From the NCBI RefSeq assembly GCF_021249405.1, contig NZ_CP089593.1, positions 434,001-498,000 of the forward strand: a stretch of DNA of 64,000 nucleotides. The letters run 5' to 3'. Positions 7,989 to 16,839 of the stretch are shown one piece after another. Each line of letters starts with the position of its first letter. Position 1 is the first letter of the stretch. This DNA comes from Halobacterium zhouii. Lineage in GTDB: Archaea; Halobacteriota; Halobacteria; Halobacteriales; Halobacteriaceae. The translations under genes were made by a program, and so were the position numbers. The notes beneath the pieces are model-generated. The model searched no databases. It saw only the letters and a list, made by a program, of their open reading frames with translations, and was not told the DNA's origin.

Positions 7989-8459
7989 GTGACCGACGAA
8001 GACCTGTCTGCGCGTCTCCGAACGGTGGAGCGGGCGGTGACCGACGGTGAGGAGCTTCCCGACCTCTCGGCTGCGGCGGACGCCGAGCGGCGCCTCGACG
8101 CGCTGGAGTCCGAGATGGAGGCGCTCGCGGAGCGGGTGGACGCGCTGGACGCGACGGTGCAGTCCTTGCACGGCTACGTGGGCGAACTCGAGCACGTCAA
8201 CGACCGCGTGGAACGGCGGGCGGACGCCGCGCGCGCCGCCGTGGAGCGATTCGAGGAGCGCCGAACGGCACCCGGAGAAGCGAGCGATTCGACCGGCGAC
8301 GACGGACAGCGCGGGGGCGACGAGCGAGGTGAGGGCGGGAAGCGGGCGTCCGAGACCGCCCTCGCGGACGACGAGTCGCATCACGGCCGTCCTCGGTCCG
8401 CAGACAGGCGCCGACGCGCCGACGAGTCGTTGCTCGGTCGGGTGCGGGACGCGCTGTGA
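7989..8459 (+). CDS. Coiled-coil protein at head of pilus-like operon (DUF7310-type)
   Basis: 156 residues from GTG 7989, chosen because of the TATA box 27 nt upstream; upstream codons are basic and non-conserved in character. Residues ~30-85 are a heptad-rich helix (LDALESEMEALAERVDALDATV), followed by a charged, low-complexity linker and a short C-terminal LLGRVRDAL. No transmembrane segment. I recall this family as first gene of haloarchaeal ATPase/TadC-type pilus clusters (DUF7310, from memory). It overlaps the next gene by a GTGA. A cytoplasmic accessory role at the ATPase is inference. Confidence 0.7.
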   Translation: MTDEDLSARLRTVERAVTDGEELPDLSAAADAERRLDALESEMEALAERVDALDATVQSLHGYVGELEHVNDRVERRADAARAAVERFEERRTAPGEASDSTGDDGQRGGDERGEGGKRASETALADDESHHGRPRSADRRRRADESLLGRVRDAL

Positions 8460-8926
8460 TCGTCCGCACAGTGCTCGCCGTGCTCGCGGCGCTCGCGCTC
8501 GTCGCGGCCGCCCAGCCAGCGGTCCACCACGCCACGCGAACCCGTGACGCTGCCGCACTCCGCACGAACGCGGACGAGTTCGCGGACAGCGTGCGTGCGC
8601 TCGCCCGCCGCAGCGACCCGGGGCGGACGCTCGCCACGGCGCCCCGACGGACGCTCGACCTCGTGGTTCCCGACGGTGCGACACTCGCGGTCAGGGGCGA
8701 GCCGGCGAGACTCGTCACCCGACTCGACGGCGCTCCAGCGCACCGGCGCTCCCTCGCCACGCGCGTCGTCACCTGCACTGACGATGGCACACTCGAGGGG
8801 CCGACGACGCTCGCGTACGTCCGGACGGCCAGCGGTCCGGTCGTCTTCGCGCTGCGAGGGTTTATCAGGGGGAACGCGTCCATCGGCGTCCATGCGTGCG
8901 CTCCTTCGACGGTTCAAGCGCGGTGA
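8456..8926 (+). CDS. Membrane-anchored protein of pilus-like operon (DUF7311-type)
   Basis: 156 residues, GTG start overlapping the previous TGA. Residues 2-20 (IVRTVLAVLAALALVAAAQ) are a hydrophobic N-terminal segment, either signal peptide or anchor; the rest is soluble and beta-rich with DLVVPDGATLAVRGEPARLVTR. Two lone cysteines occur late. Its 3' end overlaps the ATPase gene by 35 nt, so expression is tightly coupled. Function unknown; position suggests an extracytoplasmic part of the pilus or secretion machine. Confidence 0.65.
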   Translation: MIVRTVLAVLAALALVAAAQPAVHHATRTRDAAALRTNADEFADSVRALARRSDPGRTLATAPRRTLDLVVPDGATLAVRGEPARLVTRLDGAPAHRRSLATRVVTCTDDGTLEGPTTLAYVRTASGPVVFALRGFIRGNASIGVHACAPSTVQAR

Positions 8927-10721
8927 CGCGGCGGACTGCGCCTGCGACGTCTCGACGGCCGGCCACCAGCAACGCGACGCGGCCTCGTCGGTCGACGCGC
9001 TGTCCGTCGACGCGACTGCGTGCACGGACGACGATCCGACCGCTCGGCCCGCGTGCCGTGCGACGCTCGCTGACGCCTGCGCTCGCGTCGCCCCCGACCG
9101 AATCGTGGTGGATGATGCGGGGTTCCGCCGGGAGTACGGGGAACGAACAGCGGCGCTGTTCACCGCCGCCGGACGGTTCGCCGCGCGCGTCACTGACCGG
9201 GACGCCCGTCTCGCGGAACGCGCCCGAACCGACCCGCTGGCCGCCGCCGCGGAGGCAAGCGGACGCGCGGGTCCGGCCGCCACACTCGCAGCCGAGACCG
9301 GATTCGGGGCAGTCGCCAGTGAGATACCGGCGTACGACGCGCTCCGACCGCGCGTCGGCCCCGCGCTCGCCGGTGCTCGCGTCGCCGTCGGTCCGCCGCC
9401 GGACGGTCGCCTGCGCGACACCCGAACCGTGGAGACCGGCGCGACAGTCCGGAAGTACACCGTGCCCGACGGCGTTCCAGTCTACCACGTCGTCCCGCCC
9501 GAGTACGAGTTCGGTCCCTCGGAGTGTCGCGTGCTCGCCGACGCACGCCGACTGCTCGCCGACGGGTCGATTCCGGACGGCGAGGACGCGCCCGAGCGAG
9601 CGGTTCAGGCTGCCGCCGGCGAACACCGGCCGGACGTCGCGGCCGCGCTCCGGAAGCACACCCGCAACTTCGGCGTCCTCGAGGACGTGTTCGCGGACCC
9701 TGGGGTCACCGACGCGTTCGCCAGCGCGCCAGTCGCCGACGGCCCACTCCGGGTCACCGTCGACGGCGAGCAGGCGCGCACGAACGTTCGGTTCACGGAC
9801 GACGGTGCGGCCCGTCTCGCGTCCCGGTTGCGCGCGGAGAGCGGTCGCCCGTTCTCGCGCGCGAACCCCACGCTCGACACCACCGTCGAGGGACTCGGCG
9901 CGACGGGGCGTGTCCGCGTCGCGGGCGTCACCGACCCCGTGAGCGACGGCACCGGGTTCGCCCTCCGCGCGCACGACGCCGACCCGTTCCGGCTCTCCGA
10001 CCTCGTGGAAAACGGGACGTTCACCCCCGAAGCCGCCGGGTTCGTCGCGGAAGCTGTCAGCCGCGGTGCAGCCGTGTTGTTCGCCGGCGCGAGGGGCGCG
10101 GGCAAGACCACCGCGCTCCGCGCGACGCTGTGGTCGCTCCCCCGGAGCGTCCGCCTCGTCACCATCGAGGACACCCCAGAACTGCCGACGCGCGCGCTCC
10201 GTGAGGACGACCGGGACGTCCAGGCGCTGTACGCGAGCGCGGACGGCGCTGGCGCGGACGTCTCGATGAGCGACGCGCTCCACACCGCGCTCCGCCTCGG
10301 CGACGGCGCGCTCGCCGTGGGGGAGGTCCGCGGCGAGGAGGCCCGCGTGCTCTACGAGGCGATGCGCGTCGGCGCGAGCGACGACGCGGTCCTCGGCACG
10401 ATCCACGGTGACGGCGTAGCGGCCGTCCGCGAGCGCGTCGTCTCGGACCTCGGCGTACCCGAGTCGTCGTTCGCTGCAACCGACCTGGTGGTCACGCTCG
10501 CCGACACCGGACGCGGCAGGCGCGTCACGGAGATCGCATCCGTGACCGAGAACGGGTCAGCCCAACTGTTCGTGGACGATGGACGCGGCGCGACGCCGAC
10601 CGGCCGCCTCGACCGCGGCAACAGCACCGTCGTCGCATCCCTCGCGGGGCCGAGTGAGACGTACGCCGACGTCCGGGACGCGATTGACGAACGAACCAGC
10701 CGATTCCGGGGTGGCCGATGA
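8892..10721 (+). CDS. Type II/IV secretion-pilus assembly ATPase (GspE/PilB type)
   Basis: 609 residues from ATG 8892. The C-terminal half is a secretion ATPase: Walker A GARGAGKTT near residue 399, the Asp-box VTIEDTPEL, Walker B LAVGEVRGEEA near 473 and the His-box GTIHGDG. The N-terminal ~150 residues are variable and rich in Ala/Arg/Asp, with several cysteines (DCACD, ACTDDD). The Walker A lacks the usual PTGSG form but keeps the Gly-Lys-Thr core. It should drive assembly of a pilus-like fibre through the membrane protein encoded next, which overlaps it by ATGA. Haloarchaea have several such paralogues, so no pil number is assigned. Confidence 0.9.
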   Translation: MRALLRRFKRGDAADCACDVSTAGHQQRDAASSVDALSVDATACTDDDPTARPACRATLADACARVAPDRIVVDDAGFRREYGERTAALFTAAGRFAARVTDRDARLAERARTDPLAAAAEASGRAGPAATLAAETGFGAVASEIPAYDALRPRVGPALAGARVAVGPPPDGRLRDTRTVETGATVRKYTVPDGVPVYHVVPPEYEFGPSECRVLADARRLLADGSIPDGEDAPERAVQAAAGEHRPDVAAALRKHTRNFGVLEDVFADPGVTDAFASAPVADGPLRVTVDGEQARTNVRFTDDGAARLASRLRAESGRPFSRANPTLDTTVEGLGATGRVRVAGVTDPVSDGTGFALRAHDADPFRLSDLVENGTFTPEAAGFVAEAVSRGAAVLFAGARGAGKTTALRATLWSLPRSVRLVTIEDTPELPTRALREDDRDVQALYASADGAGADVSMSDALHTALRLGDGALAVGEVRGEEARVLYEAMRVGASDDAVLGTIHGDGVAAVRERVVSDLGVPESSFAATDLVVTLADTGRGRRVTEIASVTENGSAQLFVDDGRGATPTGRLDRGNSTVVASLAGPSETYADVRDAIDERTSRFRGGR

Positions 10722-12367
10722 GGAGTCCGACGGACGATAGCCGGCCGCCGACAGGTGGCGCGGACGCCGCTAGCCTGTCGTCCGGAAGCGGAAACAGCGT
10801 CCGAGACCGAGCGGCCGGAATCGCGGCTGTCGGCTCCGCCGCCGCACTGGCGACCGGCGTCTTTCTCCCGTACGTCGGGGCCGCGATCGGCTGCCTCACG
10901 CTCGCGATCGCCGCCGCAGTCGCGTACGGCTCCGCCGTTCGCGAACTCGCGCGTCGCTCTCGCGCGCTCGGAGCGGCCCCCGACGTCGTCTGCTTCGTCG
11001 TGCTGTCGCTCCGCCTCGAACCGGCGCTCGAACGCGCGACGCGGTTCGCTGGCGACCACGCGACGGGCCGTCTCGCAGACAGCCTCGCAGCGCACGCCCG
11101 GGAGGCCCGCGGCCGGTCGGGAGCCGGCTTCGACGCCTTCGCCGCGACGTGGGCCGACGCTTTCCCCGCGCTCCGCCGGGCCGCAGCGCTCGCTGACGCG
11201 GCGGTGGACGCCCCGGAGGGCGACCGCGAGCGCCTCCTCGACCGCACGCTCGACGTCGTGGTCGAGGGCGCGCGCGAGCGGACGAGCGAGTACGCGGACG
11301 CGGTCCACGGCCCGACGATGGCCGTCTACGCGTTCGGCGTGGTGCTGCCGCTCGCGCTCGTCGGCGTCGTTCCCGCCGCCGCGAGCGCTGGTCTTCCGCT
11401 CACCGTCGGCGCGTTCGCGCTGGTGTACGGTGTCGTGCTCCCGCTCGCCGTGCTCGCGGCGGTCTGCTGGGTGCTCGCGCGTCGCCCTGTCGCGTTCCCG
11501 CCGACCTCGATTCCGTCAGACCACCCCGAACTCGACGGCCGCGAGCGGAACGCGGTGCTCGCGGCGGCCGTCGGTCTCGCGGCGGCCGTCGGCGCCGTCG
11601 CCACCCCGCTGTTGCCGCCGTGGGCGTTCCCCGTCGTCGCGGTCGGGTGGCCGGTCGGCGGCGCACTCGCGTTCTGGTGTCTGCCCGCGTGCCGTGTCCG
11701 CGAGCGCGCTCGAGACGTCGAATCCGGCCTCGCTGACGCGCTCCCGGTGCTCGGGCACCGACTCCGCCAGGGGGAGGCCGTCGAATCCGGCGTCGCGGAC
11801 GCCGGCGATTCGTTGGACGGCGAGACGGGCGCGGTGTTCGCGGCCGCCGCACGCCGCATGCGCCGACTCGGCGTCGGCGTGCACGAATCGTTCCTCGGTG
11901 AACACGGCCCGCTCGCGGACGCGCCGAGCGCCCGTGCCCGCGCCGTTGTGCCGCTGGTCGTGCACGCCGCCGACGCCGGCCCGGCGGGCGGGCGCGTGCT
12001 CGTCGACGTCGCAGGCCTGTTCGACGACCTCGGCGAACTCGACCGCGCGGTACGCCGGGAGTTCGCCGCGACGACCCGGACGCTCCGCCACACGGGTCTC
12101 GTGTACGCGCCGCTCATCGCCGGCGTCACGGTCGCGCTCGCCGCACGACTGACCGGTCTCGACGGCGCGACCGCGCTCCCAACGGCCCCGCTAGCGCTCG
12201 CCGTCGGCGGCTACGTGCTCTGGCTCGCGGCGGTGCTGCCCGCGCTCGCCGTCGGTCTCGACCGCGGCCTCGACCGCACGCTGGTCGGCTACCACGCCGG
12301 CGTCGCGCTCGTCGCCGCCGCCACTGTCTATCCACTCACGGCGACGTTCGCGGGACGCGTGCTCTAA
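10718..12367 (+). CDS. Type II secretion system F family membrane protein (TadC/PilC type)
   Basis: 549 residues with two GspF-type modules: helices near residues 35-70, a cytoplasmic loop, helices ~205-260 and ~285-330, a second loop and C-terminal helices ~445-545. This doubled arrangement is usual for archaeal platform proteins that transmit ATPase motion to pilin insertion. Start ATG overlaps the ATPase stop (ATGA). The loops are very Ala/Arg/Asp rich. Immediately after its TAA comes a new promoter-like box for the four envelope genes. Confidence 0.88.
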   Translation: MRSPTDDSRPPTGGADAASLSSGSGNSVRDRAAGIAAVGSAAALATGVFLPYVGAAIGCLTLAIAAAVAYGSAVRELARRSRALGAAPDVVCFVVLSLRLEPALERATRFAGDHATGRLADSLAAHAREARGRSGAGFDAFAATWADAFPALRRAAALADAAVDAPEGDRERLLDRTLDVVVEGARERTSEYADAVHGPTMAVYAFGVVLPLALVGVVPAAASAGLPLTVGAFALVYGVVLPLAVLAAVCWVLARRPVAFPPTSIPSDHPELDGRERNAVLAAAVGLAAAVGAVATPLLPPWAFPVVAVGWPVGGALAFWCLPACRVRERARDVESGLADALPVLGHRLRQGEAVESGVADAGDSLDGETGAVFAAAARRMRRLGVGVHESFLGEHGPLADAPSARARAVVPLVVHAADAGPAGGRVLVDVAGLFDDLGELDRAVRREFAATTRTLRHTGLVYAPLIAGVTVALAARLTGLDGATALPTAPLALAVGGYVLWLAAVLPALAVGLDRGLDRTLVGYHAGVALVAAATVYPLTATFAGRVL

Positions 12368-12376
12368 CTTTAAGGC
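12367..12376 (+). promoter_or_regulatory. Putative internal promoter before the envelope genes
   Basis: ACTTTAAGG begins right after the TadC-like stop codon and is centred about 27 nt before the ATG at 12400. It matches the box before the operon's first gene (ACTTTAAGT), so the four downstream genes may have a second, leaderless transcript. Confidence 0.5.
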
Positions 12377-12399
12377 AGAAGACGGGACCAACCCCGGTC

Positions 12400-12870
12400 A
12401 TGCTCGACGTTCCCGCCGACGTTCCGCCGGTACTGGTCGCGCTCTCGCTCGTCAGCACGACGCTGTTCGGTGTCGCGCTCGCGGTCCGGCCGTCGCCCGT
12501 GCCGCGCGTGCAACCGCTCGCCGCCACCGTCGACGCCGTCGCTGCGGCGGACCACTCCGGCGCCGAGACCACACAGATAGGCGCTCTGGCCGTGAAGATC
12601 GGTGAGCACGAACTCGCCGTCCGCGGTCCGGGTGGAACCGCACACGCTTCGCTGTCGTACGGACCCGTGGTCCCAGTGAGACGGGACACCGCGCTCTGGC
12701 GCGTGCTCCGTGGCACACCGCCGGACGCGGTCTTCGACACACCGGTTGGACTTGCCACCGCGGCCGCGGCGGCCCGCGGCCGCGACCCGGTGTGGCGCAC
12801 CAACGCCGACCGACTGACCGTCCGCCGCGTCTCCTGGAGGGGTGTCGATGTCACGCTCGTCGGCGCGTAG
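12400..12870 (+). CDS. Envelope protein of pilus-like operon, N-terminal anchor (DUF7283-type)
   Basis: 156 residues. MLDVPADVPPVLVALSLVSTTLFGVAL gives a single N-terminal membrane segment; the remaining ~125 residues are predicted outside, beta-rich (IGEHELAVRGPGGTAHASLSYGPVVPV). No pilin-type signal motif. I recall a haloarchaeal family group DUF7283-DUF7286 in this position but could not check it. The next gene starts inside its 3' end. Confidence 0.65.
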   Translation: MLDVPADVPPVLVALSLVSTTLFGVALAVRPSPVPRVQPLAATVDAVAAADHSGAETTQIGALAVKIGEHELAVRGPGGTAHASLSYGPVVPVRRDTALWRVLRGTPPDAVFDTPVGLATAAAAARGRDPVWRTNADRLTVRRVSWRGVDVTLVGA

Positions 12871-13246
12871 GGCGCAGGTCGAACCGCTGCCGGCGCTCGC
12901 CGCGGTCGCCGTGGTCTGTCTCGCGGTGGGCGCGTACGGCGCGGTTCGCCTCGACGTCCTCCCCGAGAGCGAGAATGGTGCGCCCGCCGAGCAGGTGCTC
13001 GTCGACGCCGTGGACGCGGCGACCGCCGACGGCGACGTAGTCGTCGACCCGTCACGACTTGAGTCCCAGGCGGTCACGCCCCGGGGGTACGCGGTCGCCG
13101 TGACCGTCACCGCGAGCGGTCGAGAGTGGACCGCGGGCGCATCGAATCCACCGTCCGGAGCGGCCACTGCGAGCAGACCAGTCCCGATTCGGACGCGCTC
13201 GGGCCGCGTCGTTCCGGGGCGCTTCGTCGTGGAGGTGTGGGCGTGA
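12848..13246 (+). CDS. Pilin-like small envelope protein (DUF7285-type)
   Basis: 132 residues from ATG 12848; GGAGG at 12836-12840 is 7 nt upstream, which favours this ATG over the in-frame GTG at 12842. The N terminus MSRSSARRAQVEPLPALAAVAVV resembles a class III (type IV pilin) signal: basic stretch, R-A-Q-V then E-P and a hydrophobic helix. The mature part is a short beta-rich domain. A minor pilin or pseudopilin role is inference. It overlaps both neighbours (23 nt upstream, GTGA downstream). Confidence 0.65.
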   Translation: MSRSSARRAQVEPLPALAAVAVVCLAVGAYGAVRLDVLPESENGAPAEQVLVDAVDAATADGDVVVDPSRLESQAVTPRGYAVAVTVTASGREWTAGASNPPSGAATASRPVPIRTRSGRVVPGRFVVEVWA

Positions 13247-13701
13247 CGCGCGCTATCAGCACCGTTCTCGACGCCTCGATGGCGGTGTTGCTGGTGAGCG
13301 CGGCGGCGGTGGCGCTCGTCTCGATTCCCGGCGACAGTCCGCGTCCGGCGGACCCCGACGCCACGGCGCGCGCCGTGCTCGCGAGTACTGCGAACGCAAC
13401 CTACCACGCGCAGTCGGGCCGCAGGCGGTCGGCGTCCGGGTGCGTCGCCACGCTGCTCGGTCACGCCGCCGTCGCGGCGCACCGCGGCACGAACCCCCGG
13501 TTCGTCAGCGCGGTCGAGTCGGCAGTGGCTGCGGTTCTCGCGGAACTGAACGGTCCGGTCGCCGTCACCGCGACGGCGAACGGCACGCAGGTCACCGTGG
13601 GTTCGCGTCCGCCGCCGAGCGCGTCCGTCGCCGCGGTGACACACCGCGTCGCCGTCGGCAACACCACCGCGTTCGTGTCCGTCAGGACGTGGTCAGCGTG
13701 A
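13243..13701 (+). CDS. Pilin-like small envelope protein (DUF7284-type)
   Basis: 152 residues, GTG start overlapping the previous TGA. N terminus VTRAISTVLDASMAVLLVSAAAVAL has one Arg, then a pilin-like hydrophobic helix; the mature part has alanine-rich helices (TARAVLASTANATYH) and a beta segment with TATANGTQVTVGS. Two cysteines are too far apart to suggest zinc. Overlaps the 1024-aa gene by GTGA. Likely part of the same surface structure. Confidence 0.65.
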   Translation: MTRAISTVLDASMAVLLVSAAAVALVSIPGDSPRPADPDATARAVLASTANATYHAQSGRRRSASGCVATLLGHAAVAAHRGTNPRFVSAVESAVAAVLAELNGPVAVTATANGTQVTVGSRPPPSASVAAVTHRVAVGNTTAFVSVRTWSA

Positions 13702-16700
13702 ACGTCGCGGACGACGAGCGCGGGCGCGTCCCGTTCGCGCTGGTCGGCGTCCTCCTGCTCGTCGCGAGCGCGACGACCACCGCGTCGCTTGCCGGACAGG
13801 ACCCCGCGCCGACGCGGACTCGCGCCGACCGCGCTGCCGACCGAGTCGAGACGGGGGCGTCCGTCGCGGTGGCGGGTGCGGCCCGAACCGCGCTCCGCGC
13901 CGCCGCCCGGAACCCCGTCGTCTCCCCGGCGGACAGCAGGTACGGCGCGGCACTCTCGGCCGACAGCCCGTTCCGGGACGCGCTCGCGCTCCGCATCTAC
14001 GCGCGCGCCGAACGCGCGCTCGGGAACGTGACCGCGACGGCTGGCAACGTCCGAGCAAGCGTCTCGCTCACGCGCATCCGTTCCCCCGCGGACGCCGAAC
14101 GTGCGATCGACCGCGTCGCCGTCGAGCAGGTTAACGACTCGCTCGTCCGCGTCACCGTAGAGGACGTTCGCGTCACGCTCCGGCGGAACGGCCGCGTCGT
14201 GTCGCGGTCGCGAACCAACGTCTCCGTGACCGTCGAGAGCGCGACGCTGGAACTTGCATCGCGCGTCTCCCGGTTCGAGGCGCTCCTCGACCGCGGTGCG
14301 CTCGCTGGCCCTGGGCTCGACCGACGACTCACGGACTTCCTTCACCGCGTCGTCTGGCTCCGTGGGCCGATGCAGTACGCCGGACTGCCGATAGCGAACG
14401 TGCTCGCCAACCGTCACGTCGAGTTGATGACGAACCGTGCGCTGCTCTCGCTACAGCGTTCGGCGTTCGGGCGCGTGGACGGCGATGGAAGCGAGGCGTA
14501 CCGGAGCGCTCGCGCTCGCGTCGGCGTCACGGACGTAGTCGCCGCGACGGAGAGGGCCGCGACGGACCGCGCGACCGCTGCACTCGGGGGCCATCGCTCC
14601 GCACGAGCGGACTCGCGCACCCGCGACGGCTACGGGGGTGCAGACGGGTCTGCTCGCGGTAGTGGTGACGCCGATACGGACGCAGGTGACACAGACGAAC
14701 AGTCGAACCGGGGCCTCGGTGGGGCGGTGAGTACCGGTCCGTTGTCACGCCTCGGCGCTACCGGGAGCGGTCATCGGTCGGTTCCCGTCGGCGTGAACGT
14801 CACCGCGGACCGCGCGTTCGTCGGCCTCGTCGACGGAAGCGGTCGGTTCTCACTCGACAGGCTGCTCCGCGCCGCGTACACCGCTGTCGGCCGACGTACC
14901 GTCACGGTCTCGCGCGTCGATACTGCCGTCGACCGGAGTGGCCGCGCGCCCGAGAACTGGTCGCTCGCGGAAACCACGACCGACCGGACCACTCGCGTCT
15001 CGGGCCAGCCGCCAGCGTCGAGTCCGCTCCCGGGTGACTACCGCCGGACGTCTCGCCACGGTCGGCGCGTCGTCGTGACCGAGGAGACGGTCCGCAGGTA
15101 CGTCCGCGACGGTAAGGAGCGGACCGTCACGGAGACGCGCCGGCGGACGTACCGTGTCACCGTCGCCGTCGGGTTCCGGTTCCAGCAACCGGCCGGCGTT
15201 CCAGCGGGGAGCGACGTGGAGTCCGTCCTGGCGAATCCAGTAGCGCGCGTCACGCAAGCGCTCCGCGAACGCATCTCGGCGCGCGCGACCCGCCAACTCG
15301 TCAAGCGCGCGGGCGGCGTGGACTCGCTCGCGCGGCGGGCCGTCGCCGGCGAGCAGGTGAACCGGGACGTATTGCTTCGACTCGCCCCGTCTGACGCGGT
15401 CCGCGAACGCGCGCTCGCCGCGGCGTCGGCGCTCCGGGACCGCGCGTGGAACGTGTCGGCGAACGTCTCGATGGCGGAGCTGGCTTCCGGCGATACGCCC
15501 GCCGATGAACTCCGGAACCGGGTGGACGGGCTGTACGGTGCTCCCGGAACCCACGCGACGGCCGGCGGTCGCGCGGTCGCCGCGGTCCGCGTGGCGTACC
15601 TCGAGGCGGTCGCCGAGCGGCTCCGGAGTCGCCAGGCGAACGCCGCGCTATCCGGATCCGGGGCCGCGCTGGGTGCCCACGCCATCGAGGACGTTCCGCG
15701 GGCGTCACCCACGAAGGTGGACGCCGGGTCGGTCGCGTCGGTCGATGGTTCACCTGCGTATCTCACACTCGCCGAGGTGGACTCGTCGCTCGCCCCCGCG
15801 GTGGAGACCTCGTACCACCCGCTCGCGGCGAGGAACACGAACTGGTTCACGCTCCCCCACGGCGACGCGGCGGACGCCGTGCTCTCCCGGGTGTTCGACG
15901 ACCCGCCGCGGACGGTCGGTCTGGGGACCGCCGGGCAGTCGCTGCGGGCGGCGAACCGGACGCTGTCGGTGGCCGAGAACGAGACGCTTCGGGACCGCCG
16001 TGACCGCCTCCGCGGCGCCGTCGCCGAGAGCCTGACGGCCGCAGGGAGCGCGTACCGGAGCGTCCTCTACGCGTCGAACGTCTCGTTCACCGTGGCAGAG
16101 CGTCGGGCGGTGACGCGCCGCGCGCTCGACCGGTGGCCGACGCTCGCCGCGAGAGCGAAAGCGGTGGCGAACGGGTCGGCGGCGCGCGCCGTCGGCGTAG
16201 CGGCCGTGCGCGTCGCGGACGTGACGGGCACTCGTCGGGACGTGTTGCTGGCGCGCCTGCGCGCCGCGGCGCCGACTGTCGTCGCGCGCTCCTCGGTCGA
16301 AGTGGAGGCGGAACTCGTCGGGGCGGCCGCGCGGTCGGTTCGGTCGGTCGGCCGCGCGCTGGCACGGGAAGCGCTCACGGAGGCGACCGGCGCGGCGGCC
16401 GAGCGAGTCGTGGCGCGCGCACGGCGGTCGTACGCGAGCGTGACGCCGGCGGGACTGCCGCTCGTGCCGGTGCCGGGGTACTGGTACGCGACGTTCAACG
16501 CCTGGTCGGTGTCGGTCCGCGGGTCGTGGGCGCGGTTCGCGGTCCGCGCTCGAGGTGGCTCCCCGGTCGGACCGGGGGAGGGAACCGCGTACGTGCGCGA
16601 GGAAGAACCCGTGGCGTTCGACGTGAACGGCGACGGCGACCCGGAGCGCGTCGGGCGGAACGAGCGCCTCTCCTTCGAGGTGACGACGACCGTCGCCATC

Positions 16701-16772
16701 GTCGTGCCGCCGGGGCCACAGGGCGTCGGTGACGTGGACGGCCAGCGGACGGAGACGTCTTCGGGGTGGTGA
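13698..16772 (+). CDS. Large envelope protein of pilus-like operon, 1024 aa (DUF7286-type)
   Basis: GTG start at 13698 overlaps the preceding stop; an upstream in-frame extension is arginine-rich and lies inside the previous gene. Residues ~8-32 (ERGRVPFALVGVLLLVAS) are a membrane helix preceded by a pilin-signal-like R-G-R-V-P-F. The body alternates Ala/Arg/Val-rich helices with beta segments, contains many NVT/NGS/NRT sequons, and near the end has VPGYWYATFNAWSVSVRGSW and a calcium-loop-like DVNGDGDPERVG. No known enzymatic motif. I do not recognise a function; an extracellular scaffold or adhesin of the pilus-like machine is plausible. Confidence 0.7.
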   Translation: MNVADDERGRVPFALVGVLLLVASATTTASLAGQDPAPTRTRADRAADRVETGASVAVAGAARTALRAAARNPVVSPADSRYGAALSADSPFRDALALRIYARAERALGNVTATAGNVRASVSLTRIRSPADAERAIDRVAVEQVNDSLVRVTVEDVRVTLRRNGRVVSRSRTNVSVTVESATLELASRVSRFEALLDRGALAGPGLDRRLTDFLHRVVWLRGPMQYAGLPIANVLANRHVELMTNRALLSLQRSAFGRVDGDGSEAYRSARARVGVTDVVAATERAATDRATAALGGHRSARADSRTRDGYGGADGSARGSGDADTDAGDTDEQSNRGLGGAVSTGPLSRLGATGSGHRSVPVGVNVTADRAFVGLVDGSGRFSLDRLLRAAYTAVGRRTVTVSRVDTAVDRSGRAPENWSLAETTTDRTTRVSGQPPASSPLPGDYRRTSRHGRRVVVTEETVRRYVRDGKERTVTETRRRTYRVTVAVGFRFQQPAGVPAGSDVESVLANPVARVTQALRERISARATRQLVKRAGGVDSLARRAVAGEQVNRDVLLRLAPSDAVRERALAAASALRDRAWNVSANVSMAELASGDTPADELRNRVDGLYGAPGTHATAGGRAVAAVRVAYLEAVAERLRSRQANAALSGSGAALGAHAIEDVPRASPTKVDAGSVASVDGSPAYLTLAEVDSSLAPAVETSYHPLAARNTNWFTLPHGDAADAVLSRVFDDPPRTVGLGTAGQSLRAANRTLSVAENETLRDRRDRLRGAVAESLTAAGSAYRSVLYASNVSFTVAERRAVTRRALDRWPTLAARAKAVANGSAARAVGVAAVRVADVTGTRRDVLLARLRAAAPTVVARSSVEVEAELVGAAARSVRSVGRALAREALTEATGAAAERVVARARRSYASVTPAGLPLVPVPGYWYATFNAWSVSVRGSWARFAVRARGGSPVGPGEGTAYVREEEPVAFDVNGDGDPERVGRNERLSFEVTTTVAIVVPPGPQGVGDVDGQRTETSSGW

Positions 16773-16839
16773 GCGAGGCCGAGGTCGGTTGCCGGCGGCA
16801 AGCGTAGCCCCCTTGAGCACCGAACGCGTACGGCCGGAC

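Noticed and set aside
13440..13697. Longer start for the 1024-aa envelope gene
   Set aside because: The extension lies inside the preceding gene, is arginine- and histidine-rich and would bury the membrane helix; the GTGA overlap start at 13698 fits the rest of the operon.
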